Shown one piece after another: positions 1 to 7,095 of a stretch of 42,867 nucleotides of DNA. Location: the NCBI GenBank assembly GCA_035502675.1, contig DATJUC010000080.1, forward strand, positions 1 through 42,867. The letters run 5' to 3'. Origin of the DNA: DATJUC01 sp035502675 (lineage in GTDB: Bacteria > Vulcanimicrobiota > Vulcanimicrobiia > Vulcanimicrobiales > Vulcanimicrobiaceae). How positions within the stretch are numbered: position 1 is the stretch's first letter; the number at the start of each line of letters is the position of its first letter. The notes below the pieces were generated by a model that saw only the letters and a program-made list of their open reading frames with translations, searched no databases and had not been told where the DNA came from. The position numbers were made by a program, and so were the translations under genes.

Positions 1-93
1 CCGCGCATCGCTGAATTCTCATGCGATCAATTTACCACGGTGCGAAAGGCTCGCACCCGAACTCGGCCCCGCGAGCGAGCGCTCGTTCGGATC

Positions 94-124
94 TTGGCTT
101 AACCCGCCGGGCGAGTGCTATGCT
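94..124 (+). promoter_or_regulatory. possible sigma70-type promoter
   Basis: TTGGCT (94-99) and TATGCT (119-124) resemble -35 and -10 boxes, but the 19-nt spacing is long. They lie about 40 nt upstream of the surface-protein start. This is weak and based on inspection only. Confidence 0.25.
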
Positions 125-161
125 ACCGCCATCACTGCAGATCCCAAATGGAGAGCCTCTC

Positions 162-1295
162 ATGAAAAGCTTCTCATTCGCGCCACTCGGGATTATCGCG
201 CTCGCAGCGATCTTGGTTGCGATGTCGCTGACCTCGGCCGCCGTCGGCGGCGCGTTTGCCGTCACGGCGTGCAAATCGCCGAATCCTTGCGTCGGGGGCA
301 ACAATACCGGAGCTTCCAGCGGCGTCCGAGGCACCGCCGTAAACTCGTACGGAGTCGTCGGCGTTAGCGAGAAGGGCAAGGCGGGCGTCTATGGATTGTC
401 GACGAGCCAAGCCGGCGTTCAGGGCAAATCGACGAGCGGCAGCGGCGTCGTCGGCGGCAGTAATACGGGCAACGGCGTCTGGGGAACGTCGGTTAATCTG
501 ACCGGCCTCTTCGGAGAAAGCACGAACGGCAACGCACTCGTCGCGCAAGCCCTCGGCGGCGGCACGGGCGTCGAAGCCTCGAGCGCGACGGGTTACGGAA
601 TTTACGCGAGCGCCGGCGGCGACGACGACGTGATCTTGGCCAACGCCGGGAGCTCCAACACGGCCGTCGATGCCTCCGCATCGACCGGGTACGCGATCAA
701 GGCCGTGAACAACACCGGGTCCAGCATTCCGGCCGCTTACATGAACAACGCCGGCGGCAACGGCGTCGACAGCGAAGGCTCGTATATCGGCGTCGTCGCC
801 CGCGCGCCGGCCTCGGGCGGCTATCCGCTGGTCGCAACCGATCAATCGGGAAATAATCTCTTCTACGTCGACGGCTCGGGCAACGTTGCGTACCATGGGG
901 AACTGTCGCATTTTGCAGTGACCCCGCGCGGGCGTTCGATCCGGACGTTCACGACGACCAATGAGTCGCCGACGATCGAGACGACCGGATCGGGCATGCT
1001 CGTCAACGGCGTCGCGGCGATCGCGTTCGATCCCGCGTTCGCCGACTCGATCGGCGGCGCACGCTACCACGTGCTGCTCACGCCGGATGGCGATACGCGC
1101 GGCCTGTTCGTCGCACGAAAGGATTCCGGCGGATTCGTCGTTCGTGAAGTGCAAGGTGGACGCGGGTCGTTTGCTTTCGACTACCACGTGTACGCGACGG
1201 ACGCGTCGGTGGCGGCGGCAACGGCGCCGAGAACGCCTCGCGCTCCGCTGACGCACGCGGGCCGCCCCAAACCGCCGGAAGTGCCGCGGCCGTAG
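162..1295 (+). CDS. exported cell-surface protein with Gly-Val repeats
   Basis: This 377-aa protein probably sits on the cell surface; its molecular role is unknown. The ATG at 162 is chosen because GGAGAG lies 7 nt upstream and a signal peptide follows (basic MKSF, then a hydrophobic stretch to about residue 33); the frame is open further upstream but that part lacks protein-like composition. Residues of about 45-230 form short degenerate repeats of the type G-V-x-G with T/S/N-rich spacers, as in beta-helical or fibre-like surface proteins. The last 110 or so residues form a separate domain (motifs LVNGVAAIAFDPAF, LLTPDGDTRGLFV) that I know from the C-termini of similar bacterial repeat proteins. 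The tail is Pro/Arg-rich. The next gene starts 15 nt downstream, so the two may be co-transcribed. Confidence 0.8.
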   Translation: MKSFSFAPLGIIALAAILVAMSLTSAAVGGAFAVTACKSPNPCVGGNNTGASSGVRGTAVNSYGVVGVSEKGKAGVYGLSTSQAGVQGKSTSGSGVVGGSNTGNGVWGTSVNLTGLFGESTNGNALVAQALGGGTGVEASSATGYGIYASAGGDDDVILANAGSSNTAVDASASTGYAIKAVNNTGSSIPAAYMNNAGGNGVDSEGSYIGVVARAPASGGYPLVATDQSGNNLFYVDGSGNVAYHGELSHFAVTPRGRSIRTFTTTNESPTIETTGSGMLVNGVAAIAFDPAFADSIGGARYHVLLTPDGDTRGLFVARKDSGGFVVREVQGGRGSFAFDYHVYATDASVAAATAPRTPRAPLTHAGRPKPPEVPRP

Positions 1296-1310
1296 CCCCG
1301 AGCCCTTGAC

Positions 1311-2888
1311 GTGCGCCGGATCGTGGCTCTGCTGGCCGTCATCGCGCTGGCGGCTTGCACCCGCGGCGGCCATCGGGGCGCCGCAAACGTGCTGCGCATC
1401 GCCGACGATGCCGATCCTACATCGCTGAATCCGCTGCTGGCGCACGACCAAGATACCATCGGCTACGACCTGCTCGTTACGCAGACGCTGATCGGTCTCT
1501 CGACCGGCAACCGGCTGACGCCCGAGCTGGTTACGCGCGTTCCGTCGCGTGCCAACGGCGACGTTTCGCCCGACGGCAAGCGGATCGTCTATCATCTGCG
1601 ACCGGACGTACGCTTCGCCGACGGGGTAGCGTTCACGTCCCGCGACGTCGCATTTACGTATCGCGCGATCGTCGATCCGCGAAATCCGGTCGAGACCCAG
1701 GCCGCCTACCGCGTCATAGCCTCGCTCGCGACGCCGGACGCGCACACCGTAGTCATCCGGCTGCACCGTCCATGGAATGCCGCGGTCGCCGAGCTCTTCG
1801 CCCAAGCCGACTTCGCGTTTGGCATTCTGCCGGCGCACGCGTTTTCGTCAACCGACATGACGCACGCCGACTGGAACCAGCACCCCTTTGGCACGGGGCC
1901 GTTTCGCGTCGTCGAATGGGAGCGCGGCAATCGCATCGTGCTGGCACGCAACCCGTATTTTCGCCCCCGCCCGCACCTGGACGGCGTCACGTTCGAACTG
2001 ATCCCGTCGACGGCATCGTCGCTCACCGCGCTGCGCAGCGGCGACGTCGACGTCGTCGAAGTTCTTCCGAATCAGCTGCCGGACGCGCGCGACATACCCG
2101 GAACCCGTCTGATGACGACGCCCGTCAACGGCGAATACGTGTTGATCGTCCAGACGCAGGCGGCGCCGACCCGCAACCTCAACGTTCGTCGGGCAATCGC
2201 TGCCGCGCTGGATCCGCGGGAAATGGTGCGCGGGCGCGAGGAAGCGATGTCGCCGGCCGATTCCTTTTTGCCGCCCGTCTTTGCATGGCACGTCGACGCC
2301 ATGCGAGGCCGTTTCGACGATTCGGCCATCGTCGCTCGATCGCTGCAGGCGGCGGGTTATCGCCGCACCGGACCGTGGTGGACCCGTGACGGAGAACCGC
2401 TCGCCGTCACCTTGATCTATCAAACCGGTCGCGGCGACTGGCTCCCCACCATCGAGCAAGAACAGTTGCGGCGCGCCGGTATCGACGCCGGCCTCAAGAG
2501 CTTCGTTCCCGCGCAGTTCAACGCGCCGGGCGGTCCGTTACGCAGCGGGCGTTTCCAGCTTGCGGATTCGGCCTGGATCGGAGCCGCCGATCCCGAGCAG
2601 TCGGTGATCTTCGCTTGCAGCCAGCAGGGCTCCAACGGTAATAACAACTCGGCCTACTGCAATCCGCGCTTCGACGCGCGCTTCGAGGACCAAGCGGTGA
2701 CCGCCAGCGTAACCCGGCGCGCCGAAGACTTCCGGGCGATGCAGCGCATGGTCGCAAACGACCTGCCGGTCATCCCGATAGCCTTCATGTCCGACGTCGA
2801 CGTCGTCGCTGCCCGAGTCCACGGCTTCCGCCGCAACATGCTCATGTATCCCGCCGACGCCGCCTTCTGGTCGGTTTCGACCCCCTAA
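1311..2888 (+). CDS. ABC-transporter solute-binding lipoprotein, family 5 (peptide/nickel type)
   Basis: The 525-aa product matches the SBP_bac_5 (DppA/OppA/NikA) fold family, which captures peptides or other small ligands for an ABC importer. It starts at GTG 1311 with a short signal peptide ending in lipobox LAAC (Cys16), so it should be lipid-anchored. Family landmarks include ADDADPTSLNPLL near the mature N-terminus, LRPDVRFADGVAFTSRDV, the GTGPF motif (about residue 197) followed by an ARNPYF segment, and a C-terminal IPIAFMSDVDVV region. Length is normal for the family. No permease or ATPase gene is adjacent, so it either serves a transporter encoded elsewhere or is an orphan. The ligand cannot be predicted from sequence alone. 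Confidence 0.9.
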   Translation: MRRIVALLAVIALAACTRGGHRGAANVLRIADDADPTSLNPLLAHDQDTIGYDLLVTQTLIGLSTGNRLTPELVTRVPSRANGDVSPDGKRIVYHLRPDVRFADGVAFTSRDVAFTYRAIVDPRNPVETQAAYRVIASLATPDAHTVVIRLHRPWNAAVAELFAQADFAFGILPAHAFSSTDMTHADWNQHPFGTGPFRVVEWERGNRIVLARNPYFRPRPHLDGVTFELIPSTASSLTALRSGDVDVVEVLPNQLPDARDIPGTRLMTTPVNGEYVLIVQTQAAPTRNLNVRRAIAAALDPREMVRGREEAMSPADSFLPPVFAWHVDAMRGRFDDSAIVARSLQAAGYRRTGPWWTRDGEPLAVTLIYQTGRGDWLPTIEQEQLRRAGIDAGLKSFVPAQFNAPGGPLRSGRFQLADSAWIGAADPEQSVIFACSQQGSNGNNNSAYCNPRFDARFEDQAVTASVTRRAEDFRAMQRMVANDLPVIPIAFMSDVDVVAARVHGFRRNMLMYPADAAFWSVSTP

Positions 2889-2989
2889 GCTCCGGCATCG
2901 TTTTAGGTTTACGGCGTTCACCCGTATCTTTCGCCCTCCCTCAATCGTCTTCATCACAGCAACCGACGACTTTTTGCAGGAGACATGCC

Positions 2990-3721
2990 ATGAAAACACC
3001 CCCCATCGTCTCGCCGGAAGAGTGGGAAAGCGCTCGCCGGGAGCTGCTCGTAAAGGAAAAAGCCTTGACGCGCGCCCGCGACGCCCTGGCCGCCGAGCGG
3101 CGCCGCATGCCGTGGACGCCGGTCGAGAAAGGCTATCAATTCTACGGACCGCAGGGGAAGGCGAACTTGCTCGACCTCTTCGAGGGTCGCTCCCAGCTGA
3201 TCGTATACCGCGCATTTTTCGAACCCGGGGTGTTCGGCTGGCCCGATCACGCCTGTCGCGGCTGTTCGCTCGGAGCGGATCAGGTCGCAAACCTGGCCCA
3301 CCTCAACGCCCGCGACACGACGCTCGCGTATGCGTCCCGTGCGCCGCAAGCCGACATCGAACGGGTCAAAGCCCGTATGGGCTGGACGATGCTGTGGTAC
3401 ACGATCGCCGGCGACTTCGACAAAGACTTCGGTGTCGACGAATGGCACGGTCACAACGTGTTCTTCCGCGACGGCGATCGCATCTACCGCACCTACTTCA
3501 TCCACGATCGCGGTGACGAACAAATGGGCAACACGTGGAACTATCTCGACATCACGCCGCTCGGCCGGCAGGAGTTGTGGGAAGATTCGCCCGAGGGCTA
3601 CCCGCAGACCGAGCCCTACACGTGGTGGAACTGGCACGATAATTACGATGCCGGTACGGATGCCCGCTGGAACCAGGTCGTGAGCGCAGCCCAGCAGAGC
3701 ACGAGCGGAAATCCATCGTGA
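2990..3721 (+). CDS. DUF899 family (thioredoxin-like fold) protein
   Basis: This 243-aa protein belongs to the DUF899 family, cytosolic proteins with a thioredoxin/AhpC-like fold and no settled biochemical role. The start is well supported: AGGAGA (2978-2983) lies 6 nt before the ATG. Family hallmarks are an N-terminal helix with WESARRELLVKEKALTRARD, the YQFYGPQGKANLLDLFEGR segment, the HACRGCSLGADQV Cys-containing motif (about residues 83-95), and a C-terminal YDITPLGR-like region followed by WWNWHD. The two cysteines lie in a C-x2-C arrangement (CRGC), which could be redox active; that is inference. The last codons overlap the start of a tiny membrane protein at 3718. Confidence 0.92.
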   Translation: MKTPPIVSPEEWESARRELLVKEKALTRARDALAAERRRMPWTPVEKGYQFYGPQGKANLLDLFEGRSQLIVYRAFFEPGVFGWPDHACRGCSLGADQVANLAHLNARDTTLAYASRAPQADIERVKARMGWTMLWYTIAGDFDKDFGVDEWHGHNVFFRDGDRIYRTYFIHDRGDEQMGNTWNYLDITPLGRQELWEDSPEGYPQTEPYTWWNWHDNYDAGTDARWNQVVSAAQQSTSGNPS

Positions 3722-3882
3722 TCTTGCTCGCCCACATCATGGGCATACCCTTCGAAGAGTCGCTCGCGTCGTGGAGCGGCGGCCTAGCCGCCGCCATGAC
3801 GATCGGTTTCGGCCTCGCGTTTCGTCTCGCTAGAGCGGTGGACCGATGGCTAAGGATCCCGGACGATCGATGCCGGCGGTGA
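3718..3882 (+). CDS. small membrane protein (54 aa)
   Basis: Read by eye: GTG at 3718 overlaps the preceding stop codon (GTGA), a typical translational-coupling arrangement, and the frame stays open for 54 codons. The product begins VILLAHIMGIPFEESL, has one hydrophobic segment (about residues 22-38, GGLAAAMTIGFGLAF) and ends in a basic tail. The pattern of an N-terminal hydrophobic 'LLAHI-G-P-EE' motif, one TM helix and an Arg-rich tail resembles tiny membrane proteins I recall from high-GC bacteria; I cannot name a family. Its last 53 nt overlap the 3' end of the convergent lipoprotein gene, which lowers confidence. No separate ribosome-binding site is needed if it is coupled to the DUF899 gene. 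Confidence 0.5.
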   Translation: MILLAHIMGIPFEESLASWSGGLAAAMTIGFGLAFRLARAVDRWLRIPDDRCRR

Positions 3883-4963
3883 TCGTACGAATTGGATTGC
3901 GTCCTCGCGGACCGTAAACCACGACCGAGGACGCGGGTTCCGAGTTCGATGCCGGCTCGGCCACGTAAACGTCTCCGAGCGGGTCGATCGTCAGTGCCGA
4001 GGCGGCCCTACGCAACGAAATCGTGCGCAGCAGACGGTACGAGGGCGCGAACTCTTTGAGAAGCGCCGCGCTCCCGCGCGTCTCGATGAGATAGAGGTTC
4101 CCGCGCAAATCGAAGGCGACGAGCTGCGGATCGGCGATGGCGCCGGCAATCGTCGCCTTTACGGATAGAGCGGGCACGCTGAGGATCGTTATGAACCCAT
4201 GGCTGAAGCGTCCTCCGTTCGCGACCGCGAGCCGGCCGTGCTGGTCGAGCGCCAACGCTACCGGGTTGACGAGGCCCGAGTTTGTGCGCGCCGAGGCCGC
4301 TGAAGCGCCCGGGGGATACGCGGCAATCGCATATCCTCGGGGCGAAGGGTTCTGAGCTCGGTACAGCACGTAGAGATTGGCGCCTGCGTCGGCGACGAGC
4401 GCGACGGCTTCATTGTGGCCCACGGCGTCGAACGTCGAACGAAAGGTCGCCGCGTCGTGCGGCAGCTCGTAGAACTCGGTTTGCACGCGCCGCGATTGCG
4501 CGAACACGGCGGCTACGAACGCATCGCCGTCCGGATCGAAGGCCACCGGCGTAACCGTAAAGGCATTATACGGGATCGGGACCTGAACCCATCGCGAAGG
4601 CACCGTCGAGCCGCGAGGATAGCGCACCACGTTCTCATACTGATATGGGTACTGCGTTCGCGCGTAGCCGTTGACCACCAGTAATCGCCCTTGCGCGTCG
4701 AACGCAACGGTATCGGCCGCATCAGGTCCGACGGCGATCGTCGGCCCGGGCTCGGTCTTGCCCATTGGATACGTCGCGATCGAGTCGCCGCCCGCCGTTG
4801 TCGCCGAGTTGGCGTCGACGACGAACAGTGCAAATGCCGCCCTGTGTCGTTGCGGCGTTGCAGGCGTCCCAGGCGGGGGCGTGAGAGACTCCCCCTTTAC
4901 GGAGCACGCCGCGACCGCGAGCGCTAGGCCGGCGAAGATTGCGCGCGGCGCCGCCCGCTTCAT
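3830..4963 (-). CDS. beta-propeller lipoprotein (third of a tandem set)
   Basis: The 377-aa product has a signal peptide ending in lipobox VAAC (Cys20) and then repeated blades of the NHL/SMP-30 kind: TVAFDAQGRLLVVNG, PVALALDQHGRLAVANG, LVAFDLRGNLYLIE, ALTIDPLGDVYVAEP. Such propellers commonly act as binding or scaffold domains; nothing shows catalysis here. The ATG overlaps the stop of the upstream paralogue by 4 nt (ATGA), so translation is probably coupled. It shares with that paralogue the phrases 'FALFVVDANS/FSLYVANAE', 'FDPDGDAFVAA/FDSGGDAFVAV' and a closing 'D-P-(G/I)SL-(A/T)-GP-L', showing a recent duplication. The function of the set is unknown. Confidence 0.85.
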   Translation of the reverse strand: MKRAAPRAIFAGLALAVAACSVKGESLTPPPGTPATPQRHRAAFALFVVDANSATTAGGDSIATYPMGKTEPGPTIAVGPDAADTVAFDAQGRLLVVNGYARTQYPYQYENVVRYPRGSTVPSRWVQVPIPYNAFTVTPVAFDPDGDAFVAAVFAQSRRVQTEFYELPHDAATFRSTFDAVGHNEAVALVADAGANLYVLYRAQNPSPRGYAIAAYPPGASAASARTNSGLVNPVALALDQHGRLAVANGGRFSHGFITILSVPALSVKATIAGAIADPQLVAFDLRGNLYLIETRGSAALLKEFAPSYRLLRTISLRRAASALTIDPLGDVYVAEPASNSEPASSVVVYGPRGRNPIRTITAGIDRPGSLAIGPPL

Positions 4964-6048
4964 CGTAGTACCGGCCCAAACGTCAATGAAATCGGATCGT
5001 AGACTTCGGCGCGGATCGTGCGCGCCGGGCTCGTGGCCCCGGGTGTAAAGACGTCGATCCCGCTCCAGTCGATGTGAAAGCGCGAGGTCACGCTGAACGC
5101 GACGTAAAGGCCGGCATCGGGCCCGACCGCCATCGCCGCCGCGCTTCCCGGCAGCGACACGGCTCTCGAGGGGGCCGTGGCCCCGGGCGCGTATTCGGCG
5201 ACGTTCGAACTCCCGCCGTTAAAGACATAGAGGTCGCCCGCAGGGTCGAACGCAAGCAGCTCCGGAAACGAGACGCCCTCACCGATCGTTTGCGCGAGCG
5301 CGTACGATGGCGGGTTATAAATCGTGATGCTGCTCGCGTTCGCACAGTAGAGCGCACCCGAGGGAGCGACGGCAATCGTATTGGGTCGATCGAGGCCGTT
5401 GCGAATTGCCGCCCGCGGTTTCGTCGCGCCTTTCGCATAGACGGCGATCGACGCGTACTTCGGCCGCCGGTCGAGAGCGAAGATCGTCCCGTCCGGAGCG
5501 ACCGCCAGTTCCTTGGCCGTCGCGCGTTGCTCGACGAACAGTCTGCTCCACGCGGCAGCGCCGGAGGGCAGTTCGTAGACGGTAGCCCAGTTTCGCCTCG
5601 CGTCGCGCGACTGAGCCGTTACCGCGACGAAGGCGTCGCCGCCCGAATCGAAGGCAGCCGGCGTCACGTAATCGACGAAATCCGCCGACGGCATGGCGAT
5701 CGTCCGTGCCGGCTTTGCCGCATGGGGCCGGTAGACCGAGAGCTTATCGGGCTGGTAGTAGCCGTATTGCGGAACGAATCCGTTAAAGACGTAAAGCCGT
5801 CCGCCCTTGAAATCGAGTTGGTCCGGATTCGATGCGCTCAGGATCGCGCCGGACATGCGCTGGCCCCCGTCGCGATACGTCGTGATCGCGCCGTTTCCGC
5901 TCGGCGGCCCTTCGGCGTTGGCAACGTATAGCGAGAACGCGCTGCCGTTTGCCGTCTTTTCAGCCGAAAGCGGCGCCGCTTCGGGTGCCACGGATGCGCC
6001 GGCGCAGGCGCACAAGCCGCCCAGCAGCAGTGCGGCTAGGACCCGCAC
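4960..6048 (-). CDS. beta-propeller lipoprotein (second of a tandem set)
   Basis: This 362-aa protein is read from GTG at 6048 rather than from the longer open frame, because the signal peptide VRVLAALLLGGLCAC (lipobox LCAC) begins there and the upstream extension is Arg-rich shadow sequence. GGAAGG lies 11 nt upstream. Blades are visible as PDQLDFKGGRLYVFNG, ELAVAPDGTIFALDR, TIAVAPSGALYCANAS, LLAFDPAGDLYVFNG and AMAVGPDAGLYVAFS, i.e. at least five NHL-like repeats. It overlaps the upstream gene by 13 nt and the downstream paralogue by 4 nt. The predicted location is a lipid anchor in the envelope. Ligand and role are unknown. Confidence 0.85.
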   Translation of the reverse strand: MRVLAALLLGGLCACAGASVAPEAAPLSAEKTANGSAFSLYVANAEGPPSGNGAITTYRDGGQRMSGAILSASNPDQLDFKGGRLYVFNGFVPQYGYYQPDKLSVYRPHAAKPARTIAMPSADFVDYVTPAAFDSGGDAFVAVTAQSRDARRNWATVYELPSGAAAWSRLFVEQRATAKELAVAPDGTIFALDRRPKYASIAVYAKGATKPRAAIRNGLDRPNTIAVAPSGALYCANASSITIYNPPSYALAQTIGEGVSFPELLAFDPAGDLYVFNGGSSNVAEYAPGATAPSRAVSLPGSAAAMAVGPDAGLYVAFSVTSRFHIDWSGIDVFTPGATSPARTIRAEVYDPISLTFGPVLR

Positions 6049-7046
6049 GAGTACGAAATCCTTCCGTAGCCGCGCGGCTTGTAGGGTGACGTGCCCGAAG
6101 CAGCGGATGTCCGCAAACCGAGAATGAACCAGATCGGCCGAACTTTGCAGGCGGTCGTTGCGGCGGCATCGCCTGCGATTGCGAGCGCGCGCGAACGTAC
6201 CTCCGGAAGCGCGTACCGGGAGACCGCGCCTTCGGTCGTGATTCTTCCGATCGCCGGCGCGTTTCCGATCGTAAACCAGAGCGCTCCGTCGCCGCCGGGT
6301 GCGAGCGCCGTCGCGACGACTCGTTTCGGGAGCGAGTACGTGGTCAGCGAACCCGCGGCATCGAGCGTCGCGATCGCCCGGCCGCCGCTTTGGACGTACC
6401 ACAGGTTGCCGTCGGGACCGGCGACCGCAGAGGCGATCGTTGCGGACGCCGGATACGTCGTCGTCGAAAGCAGCGATCCGTCGTTCTTATCGAATGCGTA
6501 GATTGCGGGCGGCTGACGATCCGGCCGATCATAGACGAACAGCGCGTTACGAGCCGCAACGAGCCAGGTGAGATTGTGATATTCGTATTGGCTCGCGTTG
6601 GGCAAGCCGAACCGCAGCCGGATCGAGGAAAACGGACCACCGGCGACGTTCTGATAGCCGATGCAGGTCCAGATCCAATGCGTCACGGGGTCGTAGGCGC
6701 TGCAGATTGCCTGCACCTGAAAGCCGCCGAAGACGTATCCCGGCGAAACGATCGTGCGTCCGTCGAACTGCGCGAGCGACAAATAGACGGCTTGCTGGAG
6801 CGACCGCGAGGCGTACACCGTCGTGTAGAAATACGTGCCGTCGGGTCCGGCCATCGGATCGAAGGCGGCCGACACGCGCAGGGGCACGCCGCGAAAGGGC
6901 CACTGCTCGATGCGGACCGCTTCGCCCGGCGCGGGGTTGGCGCGAGCTGGAGCAACGCCGGCGGAACCGGCGTCCGGCATCGAAGCCGGCGAACAAGCGG
7001 CCACGGCCGACGTGAGTGCGAGAAGAAAGGCTAGGCGCAACGGCAT
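6036..7046 (-). CDS. Vgb-like beta-propeller lipoprotein (first of a tandem set)
   Basis: The 336-aa protein starts at ATG 7046 (GAGG 9 nt upstream), preferred over GTG at 7082 because the signal peptide MPLRLAFLLALTSAVAAC with lipobox VAAC begins here. Its C-terminal half has the virginiamycin-B-lyase-like blade pattern (GPDGNLWYVQS, GGDGALWFTIG, IGRITTEG, YALPE). True Vgb enzymes linearise streptogramins, but most proteins with this pattern in environmental bacteria have no known substrate, so I infer only the fold. It heads the three-gene run of propeller lipoproteins. Its start lies 50 nt downstream of the convergently read end of the LuxR-type regulator on the same strand, so read-through from that gene is possible. 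Confidence 0.82.
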   Translation of the reverse strand: MPLRLAFLLALTSAVAACSPASMPDAGSAGVAPARANPAPGEAVRIEQWPFRGVPLRVSAAFDPMAGPDGTYFYTTVYASRSLQQAVYLSLAQFDGRTIVSPGYVFGGFQVQAICSAYDPVTHWIWTCIGYQNVAGGPFSSIRLRFGLPNASQYEYHNLTWLVAARNALFVYDRPDRQPPAIYAFDKNDGSLLSTTTYPASATIASAVAGPDGNLWYVQSGGRAIATLDAAGSLTTYSLPKRVVATALAPGGDGALWFTIGNAPAIGRITTEGAVSRYALPEVRSRALAIAGDAAATTACKVRPIWFILGLRTSAASGTSPYKPRGYGRISYSCGS

Positions 7047-7095
7047 ACCGGCAGACCTCAAGAGTGCTTCGCTGTTACCCACGGAGGCCGCCGCG

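Noticed and set aside
300..850. Repeats resembling a CRISPR-like or tandem DNA array
   Set aside because: The periodicity is at the protein level (G-V-x-G repeats) with variable DNA and no constant spacers.
174..1838. 554-codon minus-strand open frame opposite the surface protein and solute-binding gene
   Set aside because: Arg-rich and without domain motifs; it mirrors two well-supported plus-strand genes in GC-rich DNA.
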